Shown: piece by piece, positions 50,716 through 59,270 of the stretch
Layout: each line of letters begins with the position of its first letter
Numbering within the stretch: position 1 is the stretch's first letter
DNA from: Tropicimonas_B omnivorans
GTDB lineage: Bacteria; Pseudomonadota; Alphaproteobacteria; Rhodobacterales; Rhodobacteraceae
Assembly: GCF_031846565.1 (NCBI RefSeq)
Contig: NZ_JAVRHL010000003.1
Coordinates: 744,001-808,000, forward strand
Reading direction: 5' to 3'
DNA length: 64,000 bases
Made by a program: the position numbers and the translations under genes
The notes under the pieces: generated by a model
Database searches by the model: none
What the model saw: only the letters and a program-made list of their open reading frames with translations
Told to the model about the DNA's origin: nothing

Positions 50716-51846
50716 TCACTCCGGAAGGAGAACCCCGTCCACCACATGGATGACACCGTTGGACTGCATCACGTCCCCGGTGCTGATGAGGTAGTTGTTG
50801 CCGCTCTCGTCGAAGGCGTAGAGCTGGCCGTCCCGCTCTCCGACCGACAGCGCATCGCCCGACACGGTGGTCAGGTGCGCAAAGCCGTCGGAGCCGAACT
50901 CGTCCCGCAGGGCCTGCGTGGTGAGGTTGCCCGGGACGACATGCGCGGTGAGGATACCGGCAAGCTGCTCACGGTTTTCGTCCATCATCAGCGTCTCGAC
51001 TGTGCCATCCGGCAGGGCCGCGAAGGCCTCGTCGGTCGGCGCGAACACGGTGAACGGACCCTCGCCCTGAAGCGTCTCGACAAGGTTCGCCTGCTGAACG
51101 GCCGCCACGAGGGTGGTGTGGATCGGCGAGTTCACCGCGTTCTCGACGATGTTCATGTCCGCCATCATGGGCGCGCCGCCGACGGTGGGATTGTCGGAGG
51201 CCATGGCCTCGCCGGACATGTCGTTGCCGCTGTCCATTTCCCCGGATGCCGTGTCGCTGGCGAGCTGGAAATCTTCCTCGGCGGGAAGGAGGACCGTGTC
51301 GATCACGTGGATGACACCGTTCGACTGGCGGACATCGGCCGTGGTGACGGTCGCGACCTGACCGCGCTCGTCGGTCAGCGTGATTTCATCGCCATCCATC
51401 TCGGCGGTCAACGTGCAGCCTCCCAGCGTCTCGACCGGGTGCGCACCGCCATCGTCGGCGATCATGCCGCCGATCGCGTCGGACATCGCGTTGGCCGCGA
51501 CGACGTGGCATGTCAGAACCTGTTGCAGCGTCTCGAGATTCTCGGGGAGCAGAAGGGCGTCAACCGTGCCCGCGGGAAGCGCGGCGAAGGCCTCGTCCGT
51601 GGGGGCGAAGACGGTGAACGGGCCCTCGCCCTGGAGCGTATCCGCGAGACCGGCGGCCTGAACCGCGGCGACGAGGGTTGTGTGGATCGGCGAGTTCATC
51701 GCGTTCTCGACGATGTTCATGTCCGCCATCATCTCGGCGCCGCCGACGGTCGGGTTGGACATGCTGTCCTGCGCGATCGCCGGAGTGACGAGGGCGGTGG
51801 CGCCCATCAGTGCGACGATAGCGGTGGTTTTGCGAAAACCGGTCAT
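50716..51846 (-). CDS. Secreted protein with two fasciclin (FAS1) domains
   Basis: A 376-residue exported protein; the ATG at 51846 follows GGGAGGAA. The signal peptide ends near TPAIAQD. Two FAS1 domains occupy about residues 31-175 and 219-376. Each begins with NPTVGGA-MMADMNIVENA and contains TLVAAVQ, GPFTVFAPTDEAFAALP and SNGVIHVIDTVLLP or SNGVIHVVDGVLLP. The near identity of the repeat starts points to internal duplication. The first domain has two cysteines (LTCHVV, GGCTL) that the second lacks. The linker is Asp/Ser/Met-rich. FAS1 proteins mediate adhesion or matrix binding. It stands as a single gene. Confidence 0.92.
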   Translation of the reverse strand: MTGFRKTTAIVALMGATALVTPAIAQDSMSNPTVGGAEMMADMNIVENAMNSPIHTTLVAAVQAAGLADTLQGEGPFTVFAPTDEAFAALPAGTVDALLLPENLETLQQVLTCHVVAANAMSDAIGGMIADDGGAHPVETLGGCTLTAEMDGDEITLTDERGQVATVTTADVRQSNGVIHVIDTVLLPAEEDFQLASDTASGEMDSGNDMSGEAMASDNPTVGGAPMMADMNIVENAVNSPIHTTLVAAVQQANLVETLQGEGPFTVFAPTDEAFAALPDGTVETLMMDENREQLAGILTAHVVPGNLTTQALRDEFGSDGFAHLTTVSGDALSVGERDGQLYAFDESGNNYLISTGDVMQSNGVIHVVDGVLLPE

Positions 51847-51868
51847 TGATCGTTCCTCCCAGTGATGA

Positions 51869-51887
51869 GGCCCCGTTGTTCGGGGCC
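51869..51887 (-). promoter_or_regulatory. 5' leader hairpin of the FAS1 gene
   Basis: GGCCCCG / CGGGGCC perfect 7-bp arms with a 5-base loop, 23 bases upstream of the FAS1 ATG and just before its Shine-Dalgarno. It could influence message stability or translation. Confidence 0.45.
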
Positions 51888-51936
51888 GATCTGCTGGAAG
51901 TTACGGAGACCGGGCTCTTCGAGTTGCGGAGATTTA

Positions 51937-51954
51937 CATCACGGCAGCGTGATG
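51937..51954. promoter_or_regulatory. Palindrome CATCACG-N4-CGTGATG
   Basis: Perfect 7-bp arms, extended by flanking TTT/AAA after one mismatch, located 91 bp upstream of the FAS1 start and 44 bp after the end of the RamA-like gene. No T-run is present, so an operator for the FAS1 promoter is more likely than a terminator. Confidence 0.45.
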
Positions 51955-51997
51955 CAAAATAGCGCGTTGATTATGTGCAAATAAATGGTGAACGATC

Positions 51998-54037
51998 CTA
52001 CGTCCGGCGTCTGCGCCGTCGCCCTCCGCCGCCGTCTTCGCCCGATCCACGCGTGTTGTAGCTGACGTCCGGCAGCGGCACTTCGGCGCGGAGGAGGGGA
52101 AAAGGATCGACGGCATGAGGCATCGCGTTCGCGGCAACGAAATGCTCCTGGAAGCGCGGCTCGATCGCGGTTTCGACCTTCGTGATCTGTCGGACCTGCG
52201 CCTCGACCTGTCTGCGTGCGGCCTTGTTCAGAAGGGCAATGCGGGCGCCGGTGCCGGCGGCATTGCCGGCGCTGGTCACGTCGTTCAGAGCGACATCGGG
52301 GATCATTCCGAGGACCATGGCATGCTTCGGCGAAATATGCGCCCCGAACGCCCCAGCGAGGACGACCCGCTCAACCCGGTCGACACCCATCTCGTCCATA
52401 AGGAGGCGCGCACCCGCGTAGAGAGCGGACTTGGCAAGCTGGATGGCGCGGATGTCCCCTTGCGTGACGGAGATCAGCGGGCCGCCATTCTCCCTGCCGT
52501 CGTGGATCACGTAGGAATGGGTCCGGCCCTCGGGGACGCAACGGGGCGTGCCGGTCTGCTCAGGGGATCCGATGAGGCCGGCGCTGTCCACGATGCCGGC
52601 CATGCGCATTTCGGCCACGGCCTCGATGATGCCGGAGCCGCAGATGCCGGTGATGGCGCCGGCATCCTCGGAAAAGCCTGGCTCGTCCGACCATACCTCC
52701 GAGCCGATGACCCTGAAGCGGGGCTCCTTGGTTTCCGGATCGATCCGGATGCGCTCGATGGCGCCCGGAGCGGCGCGCTGGCCGGAGCTGATCTGGGCCC
52801 CCTCGAAGGCCGGTCCGGTCGGCGAAGAGCATGCGAGCACGCGGGAGGTGTCCCCCAGGAGGATTTCCGCATTCGTGCCCACGTCCACGATGAGCGTCAG
52901 GCGCTCCTGTGCGCCGGGCTCTTCGGACAGCGCCACCGCCGCGGCATCGGCGCCGACATGGCCTGCGATGCAGGGCAGGATATAGGCCTGCGCCTGCGGG
53001 TGAAGTCCCGCCACCAGCGCTCCGGCCGGGAGATGGGTCGCGTCCGAGGTCGCAAGCGCAAAGGGCGCCTGGCCCAGTTCGACCGGATCGATCCCGAGGA
53101 GGAGATGGTGCATCACGGGATTGCAGACGAAGACCGTCTCGACGATCTCGCTCGCCTGCGCGCCGGCCTCACCCGCGATCTCGGCGGCCAACACCTCCAG
53201 CGCGTCCCGCACCGAGGCGGTCATCTCTGCGGCGCCGGTCTCGTTCATCATCGAGTAGGAGACCCGGCTCATCAGGTCCTCGCCGAACCGGATCTGCGGG
53301 TTCATCACTCCGGCGGACGCGACGACCTCTCCGGTCACGAGGTCGCAGAGATGGCCCGCGATCGTGGTCGAACCAAGATCGACCGCGAGTCCCAGGAGCC
53401 GCGGTTCGGCGTAGCCCGGCCAGATGTCGAGGATGGACGGCGTCGCGCCCGAAGCGCCCTGATGAACGAGGCAGGTGATCTGCCCGCTGCCCTTGCGCAA
53501 TACACCCTGGAGGCGGGTGAGAACGGGCAGGGGCATCGAGGCGTTCTCGACCCCCCAGGCCATTCGAAGCGCCTCCTGCAGCCGTTGAAGATCGCCGCGG
53601 GGCTCGTGCATGTCCGCCTCGTCGACCTCGACGAGATAGAGCCGGACGGCCGGGTCCATGTCGATCAGGCGCTGTGCGGCATCCTTGCGGACGACCTGCT
53701 TGTGAACCTGGCTCTCGGGAGGCACGTCGATCAGCGCATCCGCCAGGATCCGGGCCTGACAGCCGAGGCGTCGGCCCGGCTTCAGGCCGCGCTTCTCCTC
53801 GTAGCGGGCCTCGACCTTGTTCCACTCCGAAAGCGCCTCTGGACCGGTCGTCACGCCGTGCTTGGGGAAGGCACCGACGGCTGGAGCCACCTGGCACTTC
53901 GAACAGATCCCGCGCCCACCGCAGACGGAATCGAGATCGACGCCGAGCTTCCGGGCCGCCTGGAGGACTGTCGTTCCAGGCGCGACGCGACCGCGGCGGC
54001 CGGACGGCGTGAAGATGACGAGGGGATCATCGTTCAT
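51998..54037 (-). CDS. RamA-like corrinoid activation protein (2Fe-2S + ASKHA, DUF4445)
   Basis: A 679-residue protein expected to reductively reactivate Co(II) corrinoid in methyltransferase systems. The ATG at 54037 follows GGAAGG. The N-terminal ferredoxin domain has the ligand pattern C-x5-C-x2-C (SVCGGRGICSKCQV) plus a fourth Cys in RRLGCQARI. A linker follows, then the ASKHA ATPase-like core with LGLAVDLGSTTIAGHLCD, LIVDVGTNAEILLG, GPAFEGAQISSGQRA and VVLAGAFGAHIS. It ends with an unusual Gly4-Arg6-Thr tail. Downstream gene of a one-carbon cluster that includes a methyl-THF:corrinoid methyltransferase. The corrinoid protein itself is not in the window. Confidence 0.88.
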   Translation of the reverse strand: MNDDPLVIFTPSGRRGRVAPGTTVLQAARKLGVDLDSVCGGRGICSKCQVAPAVGAFPKHGVTTGPEALSEWNKVEARYEEKRGLKPGRRLGCQARILADALIDVPPESQVHKQVVRKDAAQRLIDMDPAVRLYLVEVDEADMHEPRGDLQRLQEALRMAWGVENASMPLPVLTRLQGVLRKGSGQITCLVHQGASGATPSILDIWPGYAEPRLLGLAVDLGSTTIAGHLCDLVTGEVVASAGVMNPQIRFGEDLMSRVSYSMMNETGAAEMTASVRDALEVLAAEIAGEAGAQASEIVETVFVCNPVMHHLLLGIDPVELGQAPFALATSDATHLPAGALVAGLHPQAQAYILPCIAGHVGADAAAVALSEEPGAQERLTLIVDVGTNAEILLGDTSRVLACSSPTGPAFEGAQISSGQRAAPGAIERIRIDPETKEPRFRVIGSEVWSDEPGFSEDAGAITGICGSGIIEAVAEMRMAGIVDSAGLIGSPEQTGTPRCVPEGRTHSYVIHDGRENGGPLISVTQGDIRAIQLAKSALYAGARLLMDEMGVDRVERVVLAGAFGAHISPKHAMVLGMIPDVALNDVTSAGNAAGTGARIALLNKAARRQVEAQVRQITKVETAIEPRFQEHFVAANAMPHAVDPFPLLRAEVPLPDVSYNTRGSGEDGGGGRRRRRRT

Positions 54038-54133
54038 GACGCTACCTTCCCCGGGGCCGGACATGGGCCTTGCAGCCTGGGAAGGCGGCATGTTGCATGC
54101 GCCCTGTTATGCGACCCGCGGGCAAACATTCGG

Positions 54134-55093
54134 TTAACCCCGCCGGCGTCTCCGGCCTCCACGGCCGCTGCCGGCATCCTGCGCCGCCTTGGACGCTTCG
54201 GCGAAGCTCGCGCCCTCCTTCATGCCATCGAGCACGCGGGAGAAGCCGATCCAGGTTGCGCCGTTCGCATCGTGGTTCATCAGGAAGTTCGCCGCGCGGA
54301 TCGCTTCCATCTCGCCGGGACGGACGGGGTTCATGATCGCACTCGTCATGCCCGACGCGATCGCCATGGGCAGGAAGGCCGCGTTGATACCGTGACGGTT
54401 TGGCAATCCGAACGAGACATTGGAGGCGCCGCAGGTCGTGTTGACGCCGAGCTCGTCCTTCAGACGTCTCACCAGTGTGAAGACCTGCCGTCCCGCAGTC
54501 GCCATGGCGCCGACCGGCATCAGCAGCGGATCGACCACGATGTCGGCGGCCGGAATGCCGAAATCCGCCGCGCGCTCGACGATCTTCTTGGCGACTGCGA
54601 ACCGCACGTCGGGATCCTCGCTGATCCCGGTATCGTCGTTGGAGATCGCGACGACGGGCACGTTGTACTTCTTCACCAGCGGCAGGACGAGTTCGAGGCG
54701 ATCCTCCTCGCCTGTCACGGAGTTCACGAGCGGACGGCCCTTGGCCACCTCCAGACCCGCTTCGAGCGCACCGGGCACCGAGCTGTCGATGCAGAGCGGC
54801 GTGTCGACGAGGCCCTGCACCAGTTCGATCATCTGGCGCATGAGGGGCGGTTCGGTCTCGTTCGGGTTGGGATTGGAGTTGTAGACGACCCCCGCATTCA
54901 CATCGAGAACCATCGCCCCGCACGCGGCCTGCTCGATGGCGTCGCGCTCGACGGTGCTGAAATCACCCGCCTCGAGTTCGGCCGCGAGCTTCTTGCGCCC
55001 CGTGGGGTTGATCCGCTCGCCGATCACGCAGAACGGCTCGTCGAAGCCGATGGTGACCGTTCTGGATGCACTCTCGACGGTGGTTCTCGTCAT
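54134..55093 (-). CDS. Methyltetrahydrofolate:corrinoid methyltransferase-like protein (pterin-binding)
   Basis: A 319-residue TIM-barrel pterin-binding enzyme. Motifs are the start CVIGERINPTGRKKL, GAMVLDVNAGVV, LCIDSSVPGALEAGL, PLVNSVTGEEDR, VVAISNDDTGIS and TTCGASNVSFGLPNR, all typical of MtgA/AcsE/MetH-type methyl-THF transferases. The last 15 residues are a Gly/Arg-rich tail ending in Arg5-Gly. The start overlaps the HAD gene stop by 4 bp. It would move methyl groups between a corrinoid protein and tetrahydrofolate, feeding the MetF-like reductase encoded upstream in the operon. Confidence 0.9.
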   Translation of the reverse strand: MTRTTVESASRTVTIGFDEPFCVIGERINPTGRKKLAAELEAGDFSTVERDAIEQAACGAMVLDVNAGVVYNSNPNPNETEPPLMRQMIELVQGLVDTPLCIDSSVPGALEAGLEVAKGRPLVNSVTGEEDRLELVLPLVKKYNVPVVAISNDDTGISEDPDVRFAVAKKIVERAADFGIPAADIVVDPLLMPVGAMATAGRQVFTLVRRLKDELGVNTTCGASNVSFGLPNRHGINAAFLPMAIASGMTSAIMNPVRPGEMEAIRAANFLMNHDANGATWIGFSRVLDGMKEGASFAEASKAAQDAGSGRGGRRRRRG

Positions 55094-55758
55094 GCTCTTG
55101 CTCCTTCGAGGCGGAGGAGAAACGGCTCCAGCGCCGGGTCGGTGAAATCCTTGATGGTGGCCTCTGCTCCCGCCGCAAGCAGGGTGGCGTCGTCGAGTGA
55201 CGAGCGCACTCCGATAGCGGTCAGCCCGGCGGACGCCGCGGCCCTGAGGCCGCTCTCGCTGTCCTCGAACGCCAGCGCGCTCGCCGTCGAGGAGCCGGTG
55301 AGTTCCATGGCGCGCAGGTAGGGATCGGGATGCGGCTTGGCCCGCGCCTGCTCGTCGCCGATCAGGAGCGGTCCGAGACGTCCGGTCAAGCCGATTGCCT
55401 CGAGCATCGCCTCGGCATTGGCCCGCGGTGCGTTCGTGACGACGGCCATCGCCCAGTCCTCGGCCTCCGCCCGCTCCACCAGCTCGTGAAGGCCCGGCAT
55501 CGCACCGACTTCGTCCAGCCGGGCGCGAACGCGGGCCTCCTTCTCGTCCGCGAGTGCAGCGGGATCGCGATCCGGGAAGTGCTTGCCGAAGATGTCCGCG
55601 TTCAGCCAGCCGTGCAGGTCCGTGTAGTAGAACGCATCGTCGATCTCCTTGCCGAGCTCGGCGAAGAGATCCTTGAAGACCGCAGCGTGCAGCGGATCGG
55701 TCTCGAGAAGAGTGCCGTCGAGATCGAACAGGAGGGCTGGCGTCGAAGCTGCGGTCAC
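55090..55758 (-). CDS. HAD superfamily hydrolase (beta-phosphoglucomutase/phosphatase-like)
   Basis: A 222-residue HAD family IA hydrolase beginning at GTG 55758, 3 bp after the MetF-like stop. Motif I is LLFDLDGTLLETD, motif II VVTNAPRAN, motif III Lys in AKPHPDPYL, and motif IV LAFEDSESGLRAA. A helical cap follows motif I (residues about 15-80). The substrate is unknown. Its placement between the reductase and the methyltransferase suggests metabolite repair or a phosphorylated one-carbon donor. Confidence 0.9.
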   Translation of the reverse strand: MTAASTPALLFDLDGTLLETDPLHAAVFKDLFAELGKEIDDAFYYTDLHGWLNADIFGKHFPDRDPAALADEKEARVRARLDEVGAMPGLHELVERAEAEDWAMAVVTNAPRANAEAMLEAIGLTGRLGPLLIGDEQARAKPHPDPYLRAMELTGSSTASALAFEDSESGLRAAASAGLTAIGVRSSLDDATLLAAGAEATIKDFTDPALEPFLLRLEGARA

Positions 55759-55761
55759 GTC

Positions 55762-56691
55762 TCAGCCACGGCCCGTCGCGTGGCGGCGCTCGGCGCGGTG
55801 CCCGTGCTCCGCGGCCCAGGATGTCGTCTTGTCGATCCCGCCAAGGGGGAAGAGATGCAGGCGTTCGACCGCGAAATCGGGATCCGCCGCGCGGGCGCGG
55901 GCGAGGTCGGCGACGAGGGTGGTTGGCTCGAATGGCATGACCAGCTTCGTGACGTCTTTCGCGCGGCGCTGCAAGACCCGCAGCGAGGGACCGACGCCGC
56001 AGGCCACGGCAAACTTGATCATGGTCTGGAGCTTTGCGGGCCCGGCAATGCCGAGATGGACGGGCAGGGTGATGCCCTCGGCGCGCAGGCGGCGGGACCA
56101 GGCGACGATGGGGGCGGCCTCGAAGGCGAACTGCGTCGCGATGGCCATGTCGATCCCGCGTTCGGCGGCGAAGGCCTGCTTCTGCCGCAGCGCCTCCATC
56201 GCGATCAGGTCGCCGCCGTTGCCGTCGATATCCTTGTTTCCCTCGGGGTGGCCGGCGATGTGAAGGCGGCGCGCACCGTCGAAAAGGCCGGTCTCCAGCA
56301 TCTCCGTCACCGATCCGAACGGGCCGTGCGGTGTCGTGACGCCGCCGCCAAGAACGAGAAAACTGTCGATCCCCGCCTCGCCTTGATAGCGCGCGAGCCA
56401 GTCCGCCAGTTCGGCATGGCTCCCGGCGACGCGGGCCGGGATGTGCGGCATCACCTCGAACCCTTCGGAGACGAGGCGGCGGGCGGTTGCGACCATGTCC
56501 TCGATCGGGGTGCCGTCGATATGCGCGATGTAGACCCGGGTTCCGGCCGGAAGGAGCGCCGCGAAATCCTCGACCTTCGCTGCCGTGCGCGGCATCACCT
56601 CGATCGAGAAGCCGTCCAGAAGATCAGCAGTGCTCGCCTCGCCGGGGCGCAGGGCGGAGCGGCGGGGCTTGGCGAAGGGCAGGAGGGACAT
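55762..56691 (-). CDS. Methylenetetrahydrofolate reductase-like protein (MetF family)
   Basis: A 309-residue flavoprotein-type TIM barrel. Key segments are SIEVMPRTAAKVEDF (in place of the FEFFPP of MetF), RVYIAHIDGTPIEDM, GFEVMPHIPARVAGS, FLVLGGGVTTPHGPFGS, LHIAGHPEGNKDID and MAIATQFAFEAAPIVAW. It differs from classical MetF at the N-terminus and belongs to the variant found in corrinoid/one-carbon clusters of marine alphaproteobacteria, as far as I recall. It probably oxidises methyl-THF to methylene-THF in catabolism of methylated compounds. Confidence 0.85.
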   Translation of the reverse strand: MSLLPFAKPRRSALRPGEASTADLLDGFSIEVMPRTAAKVEDFAALLPAGTRVYIAHIDGTPIEDMVATARRLVSEGFEVMPHIPARVAGSHAELADWLARYQGEAGIDSFLVLGGGVTTPHGPFGSVTEMLETGLFDGARRLHIAGHPEGNKDIDGNGGDLIAMEALRQKQAFAAERGIDMAIATQFAFEAAPIVAWSRRLRAEGITLPVHLGIAGPAKLQTMIKFAVACGVGPSLRVLQRRAKDVTKLVMPFEPTTLVADLARARAADPDFAVERLHLFPLGGIDKTTSWAAEHGHRAERRHATGRG

Positions 56692-56729
56692 GGGCGGCTC
56701 CAGGATGGCGTGGATGGTCGAAAGGTCCG

Positions 56730-57041
56730 TCAGGTCGTCCGTGGGTCGGCGTGCCCGTCATTCGCGATCAGGCGTTTCAGGAAATCCGTATCGTATTCCG
56801 CATCGATCCGCGCCGCCTCGCTCGCGGCGGCCTCATCGGGAGCGCCCTCGCGCTCGCCGGACGGCACCTTGCGCCATTCGGCAAGGTAGGCGTCGTCATC
56901 CTTCGCGCCGACCTTCATGGCGCAGCGGTCGATCGCCTGTTCGAAGCGCTCGGGCAGGATCGCCTTCGACGCGCGCCGGCCCTTGCCGACGATCACCTGC
57001 GCCGGAATGTCCCGCCAGTACACGATGGTAAGCTCCGCCAT
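56730..57041 (-). CDS. 'Virulence factor' family protein (PF13769)
   Basis: A 103-residue soluble protein. It begins with MAELTIVYWRDIPAQVIVGK and contains FEQAIDRCAMKVGAKDDDAYLAEWRK, which I recognise as the PF13769 pattern. The family name is historical and no mechanism is known. It is the first gene of the leftward one-carbon cluster (38 bp before the MetF-like gene), so a role in corrinoid or folate chemistry is more plausible than virulence. Confidence 0.78.
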   Translation of the reverse strand: MAELTIVYWRDIPAQVIVGKGRRASKAILPERFEQAIDRCAMKVGAKDDDAYLAEWRKVPSGEREGAPDEAAASEAARIDAEYDTDFLKRLIANDGHADPRTT

Positions 57042-57261
57042 GAGGCGCGTCCTTTCGATCTTCCATTCGGTTTATAGTGTAGCCGCCAACCGTTGATGGC
57101 GGATTTCGACACTGCGCACGACACGCGCGACATTGCGCCACGCCGCCGCGCGTCCTTCTAGACGGCCTCGCGCGATGGCGCCACACCGCGCGATCGCCGA
57201 AATCCTCATCGCTGTCGGGATGCGGGAACGGCATGACGTCGAGGCGCGCGCATGGCAAATG

Positions 57262-57290
57262 TTGCGCTTTCGTCCCGCCAGGCCTACTAT
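57262..57290 (+). promoter_or_regulatory. Candidate promoter of the Ppx/GppA gene
   Basis: TTGCGC (57262-57267), a 17-bp spacer and TACTAT (57285-57290) lie 28 bp upstream of the start. The matches are moderate. Confidence 0.35.
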
Positions 57291-57317
57291 CATATCAACC
57301 GATAGGAGGGCGTGATC

Positions 57318-58430
57318 ATGACGCCCAGGCGTCCCACAGGCGCGGCGGCGTTCCCCATGACGGTCGAACCCCTCGCGCCGAGACCCCCCGATCCGGATGC
57401 GCCTTATGCTGCGCTGGATCTGGGGACCAATTCGTGCCGCATGCTCGTGGCTCAGCCCAAGGGCAGCCAGTTCCATGTGGTGGACAGTTTCTCGAAATCC
57501 GTGCAGCTCGGCTCGGGTCTCGAAAGCTACGGCCGGCTGAGCCGGGCCTCGATGGCCCGGACCATCCAGGCCCTGAAGATCTGCAAGTCCAAGTTCCAGA
57601 AGCACAACGTCCAGCGCATGCGGCTCGTTGCGACCGAGGCGTGCCGCCGCGCCCGCAACGGAGCGGAGTTCCTGAACGCCGTGCGTCGGGAGACGGGCCT
57701 CAGGCTCGACATCATCCAGCCCGAGGAGGAAGCGCGGCTCGCCGTGGTCTCCTGCGCGCCGCTCGTCTCGACCAAGACCGAGCAGCTCCTCGTCGTCGAT
57801 ATTGGCGGCGGCTCCACGGAGCTCGTCTGGATCGACCTGTCCCGCGTGCCGGCTCAGGAACGGCCGCGCGCCATCATGCGGCTGCACCGCGGCTTCTCCA
57901 CCATGGACAGTCCGTTCCCGGCCGCGAAGGTGGTGGACTGGATCTCCGTCCCGCTCGGCGTCGCGACGCTGAAGGACCAGTTCCGCGACGTGGAGGACGA
58001 TGCCGGCCGCTTCGCGCTGATGTCCTGCCATTTCGAGGAATGCCTCGCGGATTTCACGCCCTACCAGTCGGACCAGACGCGGGAGGGGTTCCAGATCATA
58101 GGCACCTCCGGGACGGTCACCACCGTCGCCGCCTCCCATCTCGGCCTCAAGCGCTACGACCGGACCAAGGTGGACGGACTGCGCATGACCTCGGACCAGA
58201 TCGACCTGGTGATCCGTGACTACCTCTCGCTCGGCGAAGAGGGCCGGCGGGCGGACCCCCGGATCGGCCGGGACCGGCAGTCGCTCATCATGTCCGGCTC
58301 CGCGATCCTCCAGGCGCTGATGCGGGCCTGGCCGACGGATCGGCTTTCGGTCGCGGACCGGGGGCTGCGCGAGGGGCTGCTCTATGCCCAGATGTGCGCC
58401 GATGGCGTACTGGAGGACGGGCCCTACTGA
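57318..58430 (+). CDS. Ppx/GppA family exopolyphosphatase/phosphatase
   Basis: A 370-residue ASKHA-fold phosphatase. The ATG at 57318 is 7 bases after AGGAGGG, so the earlier GTG at 57312 is rejected. Landmarks are YAALDLGTNSCRMLVAQ (phosphate 1), LVATEACRRARNGAEFL, IIQPEEEARLAV, LLVVDIGGGSTELVWID (phosphate 2), HRGFSTMD and GTSGTVTTVAASHLGL. It corresponds to the short single-module type lacking the C-terminal HD domain. It hydrolyses polyphosphate or pppGpp, and is followed by rlmE, a common pairing in this lineage. Confidence 0.92.
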   Translation: MTPRRPTGAAAFPMTVEPLAPRPPDPDAPYAALDLGTNSCRMLVAQPKGSQFHVVDSFSKSVQLGSGLESYGRLSRASMARTIQALKICKSKFQKHNVQRMRLVATEACRRARNGAEFLNAVRRETGLRLDIIQPEEEARLAVVSCAPLVSTKTEQLLVVDIGGGSTELVWIDLSRVPAQERPRAIMRLHRGFSTMDSPFPAAKVVDWISVPLGVATLKDQFRDVEDDAGRFALMSCHFEECLADFTPYQSDQTREGFQIIGTSGTVTTVAASHLGLKRYDRTKVDGLRMTSDQIDLVIRDYLSLGEEGRRADPRIGRDRQSLIMSGSAILQALMRAWPTDRLSVADRGLREGLLYAQMCADGVLEDGPY

Positions 58431-58532
58431 CGGACGGGTGGCGCACCGCGGCGCCCCGGTCTATGCGGGAGGCCGAACAGGATTGCGGCCGCGGCGGCGG
58501 CCCCCCAAGAGCGACAGGCGCGAGCGACTTTC

Positions 58533-59261
58533 ATGGCTAAGACACCCGGAAACAGCGGACGCGGACAGCGCGATCTCAAGGTCAGGGTGAAGACCGCCCG
58601 CGGCAGGCGCTCGTCCTCGACCCGCTGGCTCGAGCGGCAACTGAACGATCCCTACGTGGCCCGCGCCAAACGGGAGGGCTACCGCGGCCGCGCCGCCTTC
58701 AAGCTGATCGAACTGGACGACCGCTTCGGCTTCCTCAAGCCGGGGACCCGCGTCATCGACCTCGGCTGCGCGCCGGGCGGCTGGTGCCAGGTCTCCGTCG
58801 AGCGCACGAACGCGCTCCGGAGCAACAGCAACAAGGCGCAGGGCTTCGTCGTCGGGCTCGACCTGCGGGAGATTGAGGCCGTGCCCGGCGCCGAGACCCA
58901 CGTGCTCGACTTCCTCGACGAGGGAGCGGACGTGACCGCGAAGGACTGGCTCGGCGGTCCGGCGGACGTGGTCCTGTCGGACATGGCCGCGGCTTCGTCA
59001 GGTCACAAGCAGACCGACCACCTGCGCATCGTTGCCCTCTGCGAGGCGGCGGCCGAGTTCGCCTTCGACGTTCTGGAGCCGGGCGGGACCTTCGTCGCCA
59101 AGGTCCTGGCGGGCGGGGCAGAGGCCACGCTTCAGGCGGAACTGAAGAAGAGGTTCGAGAAGGTGGCGAACGTGAAGCCCCCGGCAAGCCGCTCGGATTC
59201 GTCGGAGAAGTACGTCGTGGCCACGGGGTTCAAGGGTCTCGCCCGCGCCTCGGACGACTGA
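58533..59261 (+). CDS. rlmE: 23S rRNA (uridine-2552-2'-O)-methyltransferase
   Basis: A 242-residue FtsJ/RrmJ enzyme. The SAM site is VIDLGCAPGGWCQV and the catalytic K-D-K set is seen in RGRAAFKLIELDD, VLSDMAAASSGHKQTDH and FVAKVLAGG. The basic N-terminal extension (about 30 residues, rich in Arg/Lys) is usual in alphaproteobacteria. It methylates U2552 in the ribosomal A loop during 50S maturation. Confidence 0.95.
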   Translation: MAKTPGNSGRGQRDLKVRVKTARGRRSSSTRWLERQLNDPYVARAKREGYRGRAAFKLIELDDRFGFLKPGTRVIDLGCAPGGWCQVSVERTNALRSNSNKAQGFVVGLDLREIEAVPGAETHVLDFLDEGADVTAKDWLGGPADVVLSDMAAASSGHKQTDHLRIVALCEAAAEFAFDVLEPGGTFVAKVLAGGAEATLQAELKKRFEKVANVKPPASRSDSSEKYVVATGFKGLARASDD

Positions 59262-59270
59262 TCCGCGCGG

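Noticed and set aside
57133..57315. 60-codon frame upstream of the Ppx/GppA gene
   Set aside because: Arg-rich with no RBS and it covers the likely promoter; treated as non-coding.
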